Assembly: GCA_015143295.1 (NCBI GenBank)
Contig: CM026568.1
Coordinates: 14,080,607-14,144,606 of the forward strand
DNA: 64,000 nt
Reading direction: 5' to 3'
Source of the DNA: Tetracentron sinense
Taxonomy: Eukaryota > Streptophyta > Magnoliopsida > Trochodendrales > Trochodendraceae
Shown here piece by piece: positions 11,288 to 23,497 of this stretch. Within the stretch, counting starts at the first letter, position 1, and each line of letters opens with the position of its first letter. The position numbers and the translations under genes were made by a program. The notes below the pieces were generated by a model, which saw only the letters and a program-made list of their open reading frames with translations, was not told the DNA's origin and did not search any database.

Positions 11288-13380
11288 TCCAATAGGTTGA
11301 TATATAGGTTCAAAACTCAATTGTATAAGAAAAAAAAACCCTTTGGAGTAGGGAAAGTGGGAAAATTCTGAAATTCTTTCCATGTTCATCAAGACAACTT
11401 AAATACTTCATAAACAGGGGAACTCAGAAAAACCAGATCAAAAAACCAAAGTAGAGCTCAAATCTAATGAGGTATCTTAAATATGCTAGAAATTCATTCC
11501 ACACATAGATCCATTGTCACCATATGTCCATGAAGATAAACAAACCCACCTTTCAAAAGTCACTATTAGAAGCTTAAAGCCCAAATACATCTTAAATATA
11601 AAAACAGTAACCATTAACAAAATCAACAGGTGTATAGATCAGAGTTATTATGATAGAAATCCATAATCAGATCTCCTATCTTTCTTAGCTAGTAAACCAC
11701 ATCAAAACATCTTTCTCAAAGAAAAAACGTTATCATACTCATTAGCAAAATAAAAGGGCAATGCATATCTGAGTCGTGTCAAAAAAGTAGCAGATAACAT
11801 GCTAAAACCCAGCATCAGGCAGGAAAAGAAATCAACAAAACCAGATCCAGAATCAACCATGCCAGAAAACCCTAGAAAATTCAAACGGCCCAACCAAAAA
11901 CTTACCATAAAAAAAAAAATCATTAAAAAGAACAAAATATAGGCACTACTCTTTCTCTAATAAAAAAATTGTTGTTTTAGGTTTATTTTTTTGCAGACCA
12001 TATAATATCAAAATACATAAACCCTAACAATTTAAACATACCTAGACTTTAACAAGAAGTCGACGCCGGACGATGAAGCTTCTGCCCTAGAAGAAACTAC
12101 CCACCAAACCCTAAGTACATAATCAGAGAAACTATAAGAATATCTGTTAAAGAAATCAAAACTACAAACACTGAGAAAATAGAAAGGCTAAAGAATAAAA
12201 TAGATCCACCAAACCCTAAGTCAAAAACTTGAATAGAAACTCTGAGAAAATAAATGACAAAAAGGGAAAGGAAAAATACCAGGAAGCACCACTAAAAATA
12301 TTCTGAAGTTGAAAACCCAAAAACCGTATGGGCTCAAAAATATTCTGTAGAAGAGAATGAATCAAAAATTCATCAAGACAAGGGAAGGCAACAACAAAAA
12401 CAAATCAAGACAGTCAGGGAAATAACAAGCAACAACAGAAACGATATAAACCCTTAAAAGGGTTTAAAAAGATCATAAGACTTCTTCCAAAATAAATAAG
12501 AAATTTATCATAAATATGTTCATCCATATATATTACCTGAAACAGAGGCAGAAATTGAAGAAAACAGTTGGAGGGTGAAACAGAGGGGTCTTCAACTGTA
12601 AGCGCAAACTGGAATTGAAGAAAATGGAAATTGAAGAAAATTAGCAGCTATTGTAATGTGGCTCTAAAAAAGGGGGAAAAATGCAAACTGGACATCAGCA
12701 ACAAATATAAACTAGAACTAACCTAGATTTGGGATATGAATATCATCAAATACCTTCAAAAAGTAACATTGGTTAGAGAAATCCCAAATTGGAAACTGCA
12801 TATGCGAGCACTCTACAAAAATTCAGAACAACGAGTCAGGATCTTGAGGAAAGCTCACAGGAAAAATTCAGAACAACAATCAGAACAGTAAAGATGCAAG
12901 TTCTCAGACAGAAAAATACCTAAATCAAAGAAAAACAGCTCAAATAATGGCAAAAAAAAAATAAATTAGAGAAACCTCCACTGAACACTCTCAGAAATCT
13001 GACCACACAAAAAAAAAAGAAAAAAAAAAAGAGAATCGACAGAATAAAGTGTTTCAACAAAAGGCGAGTTCCCATAGAAAATGCTCGGCAAAAATGCGAG
13101 TCTCCAAAACACTACAAAAACCCAAAAAAATGGTTTTAAAAAAAAGTAGGAAAAACAGCTTCAACCAAAACAGCAAACTAGTAAAAGAAAACCAGATATA
13201 TTTTCTAAAAAATCCAAGAAAAATCAGGATTAAAAAAAAAAACGAAACCATAACTAAACATAAAAATGAGAAAAGGCGATTACATCCTAGTAACCACCAG
13301 ATTCAGAAATCGAACAAAGCAAACCATTCTGAACTAAATTTTCAAGGAGAAATGAACGATCCATTGCATAGAGTTCGGAT

Positions 13381-13466
13381 CTAGATCTAACAGAAACCAT
13401 AACTAAACAACAAGATCTAAACTTCTAGATCTAACAGAAACCATAACTAAACAACAAGATCTAAAT
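13381..13466. repeat. two tandem copies of a 44-bp unit
   Basis: The unit begins ctagatctaacagaaacc and repeats with period 44 (13381 and 13425), nearly identical. It sits in the CACTA 5' region upstream of the pyrimidine-rich leader. Confidence 0.85.
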
Positions 13467-13494
13467 TACCTCTGGGGAAATTCTTCAGTGGTTA

Positions 13495-13645
13495 GAAGAG
13501 AGACGTTGAGAGAGAGACGTCGGCGAGAGGGGAAACCGAGAGACGGCCAGCGATTGGAGACGTCGGCGAGCGAGCAGCAGCAGCGAGAGGGGAAACCGAG
13601 AGAGAGAGAGGAAGAAACCGAGAGAGCATAGTAGCCGAGAGAGAG
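13495..13645 (-). promoter_or_regulatory. CT-rich leader of the CACTA transcripts (putative)
   Basis: On the minus strand this reads as runs of ctctctcggtttcttcctc with imperfect repeats containing gccgacgtctc. It is typical of plant 5' leaders and is placed ~430-580 bases inside the 5' terminus. No TSS is proven. Confidence 0.35.
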
Positions 13646-13929
13646 GAAGAAACCGAGAATTTATTCTTCTTCTGACAGCAATGGATCAAACACCAAAGCA
13701 AAACAAAACCCAAAATCAACTACCATTGGATCAAAAAAAATTTTGGAATGAAAGAACAGGGAAATCGTAAATTTTCATACATTTTTTCTGATTGAGGGAT
13801 CGATGCGGTTGATTCTTGGATTTGAGAAAACCCGAGAGAGAGGAAGCAGAAACCGTCTGAGAGAAACCGATAGAGAGGCAAACGAGTTTTGGGGAAAAAG
13901 AAAAGAAAAAGAGGGTTTACGGTCTGGGT

Positions 13930-14076
13930 TATTTTGCAAAAAAACGAAGGCTTTAAGCCGTCGTTGTTTGCGACAAATCTCCACGACAAGTCTAGGCCGT
14001 CGCATACTTAGCGACTTTTATAAACCGTCGTTTTTTCCGCCAAATAGTGTCGTTTTTAGGCCTTTTTCACGTAGTG
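13930..14076 (-). repeat. CACTA 5' subterminal repeats and terminal inverted repeat
   Basis: Contains several copies of GCCGTCG and GCGAC motifs in both orientations, then the terminus, CACTACGTGAAAAAGG on the minus strand. It matches the motif set at 1-110. The 3 bases outside (14077-14079, tct) would be the TSD. Confidence 0.85.
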
Positions 14077-14285
14077 TCTCTTGCTCTCCAGTATTTACTG
14101 TTCATCCTCTCCAACTCTCTAGCCATCCTCCTTCATTTACTTGAGCTCTCCGGCGAAGCAACATCCTACCATCCCACTGAGGTGAAGCTTCTCTCTATGT
14201 TTGTATCTCTGTGCCCCATAACCTCCTCCTCTATTTATATCTCTGTGTCCCACAAATTAATATATACATTTTTATATTATTTTTT

Positions 14286-15341
14286 GGGTTTTTTCTCTCA
14301 ATACACCCGGGTTTTATTGAGCGGGCCTAAATACACCCGTTTAAGAGCTTGACTTTTTACACCTAAGCATTTTTAGTGTGACGTAAGTGCCCCTACCCTT
14401 ATAAACACTGATTTTTATAAACGAAAGAGGCTCGTCACTGCTCATGCCACAGCTCCCACCACAGCTACCACTGATAACTACCGTATACCTAGGTCTAACG
14501 ATTTTTTCCTGGGTTTGGGGTGTCTTTCATAAGGTTTTATTTTTTCTATTGAATCTTTAACTAAATCTAAAGTTCTGTGTGTGTGTTATTCTGTTGAAGA
14601 GATTAGTTACATGTAAGTAAGTCTAAAAGAAGGAATAGATGAAAAGAAAGAAGAAATAACGAGTATTATTTTAGTATTTTGTACCATTCAGCAGCTTCAT
14701 ATGAGTTGATTTTTAAAGATATTATGGATCTTCTCTAAATCGTGAAAGTCTTTCCATATTTTCTCTTCTTTAATTTTTTTTAAATCTTTTCAGGGTTTTC
14801 CTGTAAAATAATACATGAATTGCAAGCAGGGCGTCCGTTTTCTATTGATTGTAATTATGTGTCTGCATATTGCATTGCGTTGGATGATTTCTATTTGAGT
14901 ATTTATTGTCACTCTGTTGGTTTGAATGGTGTAGATCAACAAGGGTTTTCATGGGTATAATCCTTTGGATTGTAGTTCGTTCAATGAAGCTTGGGGTTGA
15001 ATCCATTCCCTTTATACATACTGAATATTTACTCTTATAGAACCCAAATCCCTAGCTTACCCACCATGTGTGTATTGCATTTGATCATGATTTACTCCTG
15101 TTAGAAAATAAACGGGGAGAGAGAGACCTGCGTTTGTAAGTGTCGGTTAGTGGTCAATCACTGGCGATGAGGCAATGATTAGTGAGGGGGAGAATGAGAA
15201 AGGGATTTACGATGAGAATGGATGTGTCTTTTGAAGAGGGGCAGGGGTACATATCTCACATTAAAAGTGATGGGTATAAAAAAATAAAGTTCTTTAAAGG
15301 GGGTGTACAATAAGCTTTAGGTGTATTCAGGGAAAAACTCC
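14286..15341. mobile_element. non-autonomous Mutator-like element A (~1.06 kb)
   Basis: The left end gggttttttctctcaatac and the right end (reversed) ggagtttttccctgaatac are terminal inverted repeats whose similarity continues for ~110 bases (tacacc..., ...gtgacgtaagtgcccctacc versus ...gtgagatatgtacccctgcc). Flanks ttatttttt and ttttttttt are compatible with a 9-bp TSD but low in complexity. No transposase is encoded; the interior is of unknown origin. It shares its termini with element B, starting 14 bases further right. Confidence 0.65.
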
Positions 15342-15705
15342 TTTTTTTTTTAAATGGTTTTTTCCTTGGTTACACCCAGGGTTTATTGGGGGACCCTAGC
15401 CCCACTCACCAAAAGAAAGTCTTGAGAGTTTCTTATGAAACCTCTGCCCCTCTTTGGCCTGTTTCAGTCTCCACCTTGCCACTATTGCCGAGCTAAACTA
15501 GTGTTTATCTTTTTGCTTGATGATTTTCATTTGTATGAAATTTCGTCAACAATATTCACCTAGGAACCATAGCTTGAGCAAAAGCTCAGGCCAAAATTTC
15601 TGAAACAAAACATACCACCTCGAACAGGAAAAAAGAAACTCTTAGAGAAACAGTAAACTCACTAACACAAGCTTGACTTCCTATTCTTTCTCTTACTTCT
15701 TCTTC

Positions 15706-16813
15706 TGTTGGAAAATTTCTGTTTTGGAAAAATCTGGGTATTTTGGAAAACAGTTTTTTACAAAATTTGACCCAAAATATAAGTGGGACCCACAAGGGTT
15801 TTAAGGCGGGTCCAAGTTGATCTATGTTCTCCTCCATGGGAGATTAACGTAGTATATTCACTTGTGCAAAATAGTGAAGTGGTGAATGAGAAATTCATCT
15901 CAAAGTGGACCACTTGAACATGTGTTGTAAGTTGAAAAATAGAGTAGTTTAATAGTCTCACATCGGAAAACTATTGAAACTATAATGTGGTTTCTATACC
16001 ATTACCCTGGAGTAAGGGGTGGGCCCTTGGGGCACCCAAATTTTGTGAAGGAGTGAGCCCATGCTCCAAGGTGGAACTAACCTCGCACGCGCCATCTTTG
16101 CCGACCTGACCTGTGTCCGAGTCCGGTCCAGTCTGACCGGATGGCTGGCTGGCTTGGCTTGGTTTAGTTCTAGTGGGCCTTAAAGCCTGGCCCCTATATT
16201 TATTTTTTGCTGGGCTAGAGCCTATTTAACTTATACAGTTATTTCCAACAGCTTTTTAATCCAACAGTCATGTCTGTTGGATTTAAACTGAAAGCCAAGA
16301 GACATGACCATTCTAGACAGTCTCCTTTGCCTAATATTTAAGGCTTCTCTGTTGCATATTCTGGAGTACGAAATTACTTCTTCTACTCCCTAGTCTCCAA
16401 TTTCTTCTACATTCTACTCTTCATACAGAGTCTGTGTTATTCCAAAGAGGTATATTGCATAAGTTTTTGGTTAGCTGGACAAGCAGATTACAGTGCTTCT
16501 TCTTCTTGTGTAAAGATCACTTCATCCTGGGAGACAGATGTCCGCTGTTCAAAAGCACCTGTGCGAGGGACGAAAGCTGTCTTAAGGAGAGAGTTCTACT
16601 CGACTTGATCTATTGCTTTATTTTATTCTGTAACTTTTAATTCATTGTTTTTAACAGAATATTTAGTAAATCAAGATAGAATTAATATTCTGTTTACTAT
16701 AACAGAAATTTTAGTATTGTATTGTTTAATTTAATTACTGCTATGAATGAAATTTTAGTTAATAAAGGTTGAGTACACATATTACTGTAGTAAATACTGA
16801 AATATAAACAACA
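15706..16813 (+). repeat. copia 5' LTR
   Basis: 1,108 bases from TGTTGGAAAA to ACAACA. It pairs with 21630-22766 along its whole length. Confidence 0.9.
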
Positions 16814-17076
16814 ATCTTAAGACAGATTTCGCTGTATTCAATCTTTAGTTTATTAATATACTGGTTTTTTATAATTTTGGTTTCTATATACTATTTAAAT
16901 TTTCAAAACTCTGTATGCTATTATAATTTCCTGAATTCTGTAATTCTGTATACTTTTCTAATTTCAGAATTCTGTATACTAATTTGAAAATACTGAATTC
17001 TGTATGATAGGATAAATCTCTAGATGCTGTAATACTATATTAATCTCTGAATTCTGTATACTGTATATCAAAAATA
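16814..17076 (+). other. copia leader without a canonical primer-binding site
   Basis: The bases directly after the LTR (atcttaagacagatttcgct) do not match the usual initiator-Met primer site TGGTATCAGAGC. Most of the leader (16890-17060) is a degenerate repeat of gaattctgtatac. Confidence 0.6.
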
Positions 17077-17930
17077 ATGTCTTCTGCAAGTCAATCAGTC
17101 ACAACACCTACTGTTACGCATACCCCTTTGCATCCTACTGTTCCTGTGAACCATGATGAGAAGCCAGAAAAATTTAATGGAACAAAGTTTAAGAGATGGC
17201 AGCAAAAGATGTTATTCTATCTTACAACTCTGAATCTGGCTAGGTTTCTCAGAGAAGATGCTCCTGCATTGAAGGAGGGAGAAACTGATAAGCAAGTGGT
17301 TGATGCTGTGGAGGCATAGAAAAATCTGATTTCCTATGCCGAAATTACATCCTCGATGGATTGGATAATACACTGTATAATGTTTACAGTCCAATCAAAA
17401 CTACAAAAGAACTCTGGGATTCCTTGGACATCAAATATAAGACAGAAGATGCCAGTGTAAAGAAGTTCGTGGTCGGAAAGTTTCTAGAATATGTGATGTC
17501 AGACTCCAAGACTGTTATCAGTCAAGTTCAGATCTCCAATTAATTCTGCATGACATTCATGCAGAAAATATGGTTTTGAGTGAATCCTTTCAGGTGGCAG
17601 TCATGATTGAAAAATTACCCCCTGGGTGGAAAGATTTCAAGAATTATTTGAAGCATAAGCGAAATGAGATGAAAATAGAAGAACTAATTGTGAGATTGAG
17701 GATCGAAGAGGATAACCAGATTTCTGAAAAGAAAACCAAAAAATTTTCAATGAAGTCCAAGGCAAATGTTGTGGAACAGGGGAAAAAGTTTAATGGAAAG
17801 AGGAGACAGTTCAATGAAGGCTCCTCAAAAGGTTTTAAAGGTCGAGAGAACAAGAGATTCAAATTCACTGGAAAATGCTACATTTGTGATAAACCTGGGC
17901 ATCGAGCTAAGGATTGCAAGAGCAAGCGAA
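17077..17930 (+). pseudogene. copia gag, broken
   Basis: Starts MSSASQSV at 17077 with a copia-type gag domain (FNGTKFKRWQQKMLFYLTTL), continues in another frame at ~17320-17530 (YNVYSPIKTTKELWDSLD) and then in the main pol frame (QVAVMIEKLPPGWKDF). A zinc knuckle, CYICDKPGHRAKDC (CX2CX4HX4C), lies near 17877-17920. An in-frame TAG at 17317-17319 with an adjacent frameshift, and a frameshift near 17531, inactivate it. Confidence 0.85.
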
Positions 17931-20900
17931 TAAGTCAAACAAGTCACAACAAGAAACCTGCTCAAGCCAATTTCACAGAAATGGACATGGTTTTAAATGG
18001 AGTCCATGATATGAATTTGTCCGCTGTAGTGTCCGAGGTGAACCTCATTAGCAATTCCAAAGAATGGTGGGTGGACACTGGAGCGACTCGCCACATTTGT
18101 ATTGACAAGAATATGTTTTTTTCATATCAAGTGGTGGAAAATGGAGAGCAACTCTTCATGGGTAACTCCTCAACTTCCAAAATTGTTGAAGGACAAGGAA
18201 AAGTGGTGCTGAAGATGACTTCGGAAAATGAACTTACCCTCAACAATGTGCTCCATGTGTTGGACATCCGGAAGAATTTGGTTTCAGGATCTTTGTTATA
18301 TAAGAATGGGTTTAGACTAGCATTTGAGTCGGACAAATTTGTCCTCACTAAAAGTGGTATGTATGTAGGGAAGGGTTATATGAGCGATGGGCTCTTTAAA
18401 CTCGATGCAATGACTATTGTACCGAATAAGAATATGAATAAGAATGCATCATCTTCTAGTTATTTGCTTGAGTCTTCTAATTTATGGCATGGTAGATTAG
18501 GACATGTAAATAATGATTCTTTACGTAAGCTTATACACTTAGGATGTTTGCCTAAATGTAATTTTGATAAAAATAATAATTGTGAAGTTTGTGTGGAAGC
18601 AAAATTAACTAGAACTTCATTCCAATCTATTAAAAGGAATTCTGAACCTTTAGATTTAATTTACACAGATATATGTGATTTAAAATTTTTACATACTAGA
18701 GGTGGAAATAAATACTTTATCACTTTCATTGATGATTGCTCTAGATATTGTAAAGTATATCTTTTAAGAAGCAAGGATAAAGCTTTGGATATGTTTAAAC
18801 AAGACAAAGCCGAAGTTGAGAATCAACTTAGCAGAAAAATTAAGGCTATAAGAAGTGATAGAGGTGGTGAATATAAAGCACCTTTTGGTGCTTTTTGTTC
18901 AAAACATGGTATCATACACCAAACTATAACACCTTATTCACCTCAACAAAATGGTATTGCTGAAAGGAAAAATAGAACCTTAAAAGAAATGATGAATACA
19001 AGAAATGATTAGTTCGGGATTACCTCAGAATTTGTGGGGGGAAGCAATGCTTTCTACAAATTATATTCTAAATAAAATACCCCGAAAGGTAATCAATAAA
19101 ACACCCTATGAAATATGGAATGGAAGATCACCTTCTTTCAAATACTTGAAAGTGTGGAGGTGTTTGGCTAAAGTGGCTGTTCCTAGTCCTAAAACGACTA
19201 AGATCGGACCTAAAACTATTGATTGCATATTCATTGGTTATACAAATAATAGTAGTGCATATAGATTTCTGATTCACAAATCTGAAAATCCTGATATGCA
19301 TGTAAATACTATTATTGAATCAAGGAATGCATATTTCTTTGAAAATTTATTTCCTTGTAAATCTGTACAAGAGACTAGTTCAATTAAAAGAACTAGGAAT
19401 ACTACTATGAGTAGTAATAAAGGCTTTGAAGGTAATAGTGAAGAACCTAGACTTAGTAAACGTGCTAAAAAGTCAAAGTTTTTTTGTCCTGATTTTCTAA
19501 CATTTTTTGTTAGAAAATGAGCCTCAAACTTTAAAGAAGCTATGTCAAGTCCAGAAGCTCATTTATGGAAAGAGACTGTGAATAGTGAAATTGAATCTAT
19601 TTTGCATAATCATACATGAGAGTTAATTGATATCCCATCAAGAAGTAAACTTCTTGGATATAAATGGATATTCAAAAGAAAAATGAAAGCAGATGGTTCA
19701 ATTGACAAGTACAAGGCAAGACTTGTGGTCAAATGATAAAATCAAAAGGAAGGACTAGATTACTTCGATACATATTCTCCAGTGATGAGAATAACATCAA
19801 TTCGAATGATGATTGCAATTGCTGCATTAAAGAATCTTGACATTCATCAAATGAATGTCAAGACGGCTTTCTTAAATGGTGATCTAAATGAAGAAATATA
19901 CATGGAACAACCAGAAGGTTTTTGTGTTCCAGGACAAGAAAGGAAAGTCTGTAAGCTTGTTAAATCACTTTATAGATTGAAACAAACACCGAAGCAATGG
20001 TACGAAAAATTTGACAATGCAATGTTGTCAAATGGATTCAAAATCAATGAATGTGACAAATGTATTTATGTGAAAAACATAGATACAGGATATGTCATAA
20101 TATGTCTTTATGTGGATGACATGCTCATCATAGGGAGTAATGATCAAAACTACTAAGAAATTGTTGAACAAACAATTTGACATGAAAGACATGGGAGTGG
20201 CAGATGTAATCTTGGGAATGAAAATTACCAAAACATCTTATGGATATGCTTTATCTTAATCACATTATATTGAGAAAGTACTTGAAAAATTTAACAAGTA
20301 TGATGACCATCTAGCAAAGACTCCAATAGATGGAAATATTCATTTAGCTAAGAATACTGGGGAAAGCATATCTCAATTGGAGTATTCTAGAATCATAGGA
20401 AGTTTGATGTACGTGATGAACTGTACACGTCCTAATATAGCATACTCCATAAGTAAACTGAGTAGATATGCCAGTAATCTAGGGGAAGACCACTGGAAAG
20501 CCATAGTGAGGGTACTTCGATATTTAAAATTTACCCAAAACTATGCATTGTGCTACCCTAGATATCCAGCAGTCCTTGAAGGATACTGCGATGCAGATTG
20601 AATATCAGATACTAAAGACTCAAAATCCACAAGTGGATATGTCTTTTACATTAGGGGGTGCAGCAATCTCATGGAAATCTTCTAAGCAAACATGTATAGC
20701 ACGGTCTACAATGGAATTTGAATTTATTGCGCTAGACAAAGCTGGAGAAGAAGCAGAATGACTTCGATAATTCTTAGAAGATATTTCGATGTGGCAAAAA
20801 CTTGTGTCTGCTATCTGCATACATTGCGACAGTCAATCTGCGATTAAAAGAGCACAGAGTCACATGTATAACAGAAAGACTCGACACATTCGTCGTATAT

Positions 20901-21045
20901 TGTTAGACACTTGCTTTCAAGTGGGATAATCTCTTTAGAATACATAAGGTCAAAGGATAATATTGTTGATCCTTTAACTAAAGGTTTATCAAGAGAGCAA
21001 GTGAGTAACTCATCGAGGGGAATGAGGCTAAAGTCTATAACTTAA
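17931..21045 (+). pseudogene. copia pol (protease, integrase, RT, RNase H), broken
   Basis: Protease WWVDTGATRH lies near 18068; GAG pre-integrase LWHGRLGHVN near 18483. The integrase core shows TDIC, FIDDCSRY, RSDRGGEY and PYSPQQNGIAERKNR (18665-18970). RT shows KTAFLNGDLNEEIYMEQPEG and YVDDM near 20110. RNase H and the terminal KDNIVDPLTKGL end at a TAA (21043-21045). Breaks include a frameshift near 19000, stops at ~19618 and ~19735 (two in a row), a stop near 20154, and several after 20580. It cannot be translated as a polyprotein. Confidence 0.88.
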
Positions 21046-21629
21046 GAGTATTCATAATGGAAACCCAACTTAGTTGACTGGAGATCCCAAGATCTAGGTT
21101 TAAAGGGATAACTAAGTTGTGTATGACTCGACTTAATCACTTAAGAGATAATATCTCTTACCCATTTCTGTAATAAGAAAGTGATAGCTGCATCATGTTA
21201 GGATTAACTAAGTTATTAATGCTTCTTATATCTTGGAATTCCAAGTGGACTATAGAAGAATACTCTTAATAAGAATCACCTATGTGAGTGTGAACTGGGC
21301 CGGTTATATAAGAATTGATTAGACTAAAATTCTCTAGAGCACTCATGAAACCAGGAAGTGTTCAGGGCCAAAATGAACACAACAATGAGAACTAAACTAT
21401 GTTTAGAGATATCATGTGTGTATTCTATTGTCTTGGTTTACAATAACGGCTGAACAGTTCAAGACATCATGTTCACTGATTAGCCAGTAAATCCGATAAT
21501 CCTACATAAAGGAAAGTTCAAGGCCAAAAGCTACCTATCCTATGCAAGATGTCTCTTATTATGTACTCTCTCGTTAGTGTCTGTATAATTTCTGTATTCT
21601 GTCCAAGAATTTTCATTCATGTGGGAGAT
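21046..21629 (+). other. copia 3' untranslated region and polypurine tract
   Basis: No ORF. The last bases, gtgggagat just before 21630, are a typical copia polypurine tract used to prime plus-strand synthesis. Confidence 0.7.
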
Positions 21630-22766
21630 TGTTGGAAAAATTCTGTTTTGGAAAAATCTGGGTATTTTGGAAAACAGTTTTTTGCAAACTTTGACCCAAA
21701 ATATAAGTGGGACCCACAAGGGTTTTAAGGCAAGTCCAAGTTGATTTGTGTTCTCCTCCATGAGGAGATTAACGTAGTATATTCACTTGTGCAAAATAGT
21801 GAAGTGGTGAATGAGAAATTTATCTCAAAGTGGGCCACTTGAACATGTGTTGTAAGTTGAAAAATGGAGTAGTTTAATAGTCTCACATTGGAAAACTATT
21901 GAAACTATAAAGTGGTTTATATACCATTACCTTGGAGTAAGGGGTGGGCCCTTGGGGCACCCAAATTTTGCGAAGGAGTGAGCCCATGCTCCAAGGTGGA
22001 ACTAACCTCGTGCACGCCACCGTCGCCGACCTGACCTGTGTCCGAGTCCAGTCCGATCCGGCCGGCTGGCTGGCTGGCTGGCTTGGCTTGGTTTGGTTCT
22101 AGTGGGCCTTAAAGCCTGGCCCCTATATTTATTTTTTGCTGGGCTAGAGCCCATTCAACTTATACAGTTATTTCCAATAGCTTTTTAATCCGACAGTCAT
22201 ATCTATTGGATTTAAACTGAAACCTAATAGACATGACCATTCTGGACAGTCTCCTTTGCCTAATATTTAAGGCTTCTCTGTTGCATATTCTGGAGTACGA
22301 AATTACTTCTTCTACTCCCTAGTCTCCAATTTCTTCTGCATTCTACTCTTCATACAAAGTCTGTGTTATTCCAGAGGGGTATGTTACATAAGTTTTTGGT
22401 TCGCTGGACAAACAGATTGCAGTGCTTCTTCTGCTTGTGTAAAGATCACTTCATCCTGGGAGACAGACATCCGCTGTTCAAAAGTACCTGTGCAAGGGAC
22501 GAAATCTGTCTTAAGGAGAGAGTTCTACTTGACTTGATCTATTGCTCTTTTCAATCCCGAAAACAGTGAGTTATTTTATTCTGTAACTTTTAATTCATTG
22601 TTTTTAACAGAATATTTAGGAAATCAAGATAGAATTAATATTCTGTTTACTGTAACAGAAATTTTAGTATTGTATTGTTTAATTTAATTACTGCTGTGAA
22701 TGAAATTTTAGATAATAAAGGTTGAGTACACAAATTACTGTAGTAACTACTGAAATATAGACAACA
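21630..22766 (+). repeat. copia 3' LTR
   Basis: 1,137 bases starting TGTTGGAAAAATTC and ending ACAACA, paired with 15706-16813. It is ~29 bases longer, mainly by an insertion near 22545-22570 (ttttcaatcccgaaaacag). Confidence 0.9.
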
Positions 22767-23497
22767 TCTTCTTCTACATGTAACTCACTAACTCTCAAAC
22801 CCACAAACCACTAACTCATGAACTTCACCTTACTCACTATTGTAACTCACAAACACACAACCCCTTCATCTTTTTTCTTTCACGAACTCACTATTGAAAC
22901 CATGAACCTTTATTTGTATTTCACGGAACTTTATCTGGATCTCACGCACTCACATATGGCCTTGCTCCATCTTCAAGATACTGTAATTTTTTTTACCAAT
23001 GGACCTTCATTCACAAACTCACGATCCCTTCATCTTTTGCCTTTTTGAACTTATGAATTCACGAACTCATCTTTTTCCTTCATGAATCACAAACTCATGA
23101 ACCAGGGAATTAAACTCTTGAGGAGCAGTAAAACAAAGCTATTCTGAAAATTTTCACCCTTAATTACAATTAGAAATTATTAGGGTTCAATCCATGTATT
23201 GCATTGCCCGTTTATAGCTCAGGAGAAATTTTCATAGTTAATTGGTTCATACGTACACATGAAAGTGATTGAGCAAAAAGATAAGCCACATTCTTCTGGA
23301 GATTGAAATGGACAAAAGAGGGGTAGGGCTCCTTTAAGAAACTCTTAAACTTTCTATTCATGTTTTTTTTATGAGATTGGCATTTTTGTCATTAAAAAGT
23401 AGGTTGGGTATAGAAAAAATAAGTTTTAAAAAGGGGGTGTATATAGGCTACCACAATAAAGCCCGGGTGTATTCCAAGAAAAAACCCCTTTTTTAAA

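Larger units (their letters stand above)
10795..13929 (-). other. CACTA 5' region: leader, promoter and introns, no coding gene
   Basis: Three kb between the TNP2 start and the 5' terminus, AT-rich with no convincing ORF on either strand. A TATATAAA-like run near 10924-10933 on the minus strand is ~130 bases before the TNP2 ATG, and a pyrimidine-rich leader lies near 13500-13640. A spliced leader from the terminus is typical of CACTA elements but is inferred here. Confidence 0.5.
1..14076 (-). mobile_element. CACTA (En/Spm) DNA transposon, nearly complete, with captured gene fragments
   Basis: The right terminus ends in ...CACGTAGTG at 14076, which on the minus strand reads CACTACGTGAAAAAGG, a classic CACTA terminal inverted repeat. 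The motif GCCGTCGTT and its complement recur in the last ~150 bases and again at 1-110, as expected of subterminal repeats, so the other terminus should lie just left of the window. Inside are TNP2 and tnpA-like genes in minus-strand order. The 3-base sequence after the terminus is tct, but the partner TSD cannot be checked. Fragments of three plant genes lie downstream of the transposase genes. Visible length is 14.1 kb. Confidence 0.9.
15706..22766 (+). mobile_element. full-length Ty1/copia retrotransposon, inactive
   Basis: Two LTRs (15706-16813 and 21630-22766) start TGTTGG and end AACA. A perfect 5-bp TSD tcttc flanks it (15701-15705 and 22767-22771). The internal order is gag, protease, integrase, RT, RNase H, as in Ty1/copia. 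The coding region has many stops and frameshifts. LTRs differ by roughly 5% by eye over the first ~165 positions, so the insertion is not recent. Confidence 0.93.
15355..23488. mobile_element. Mutator-like element B, split by a copia insertion
   Basis: The left end tggttttttccttggttac and the reversed right end ggggttttttcttggaatac match, and similarity continues ~110 bases inward (gagagtttcttatgaaacc versus gagtttcttaaaggagccc). A 9-bp TSD ttttttaaa flanks both sides (15346-15354 and 23489-23497), which fits the MULE superfamily. Without the copia insertion it is ~1.06 kb, the same size as element A, but its interior differs. No transposase is present. Confidence 0.75.

Noticed and set aside
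13049-13384. 111-residue lysine-rich ORF
   Set aside because: Product of an A-rich stretch in the CACTA 5' region; no protein-like features.
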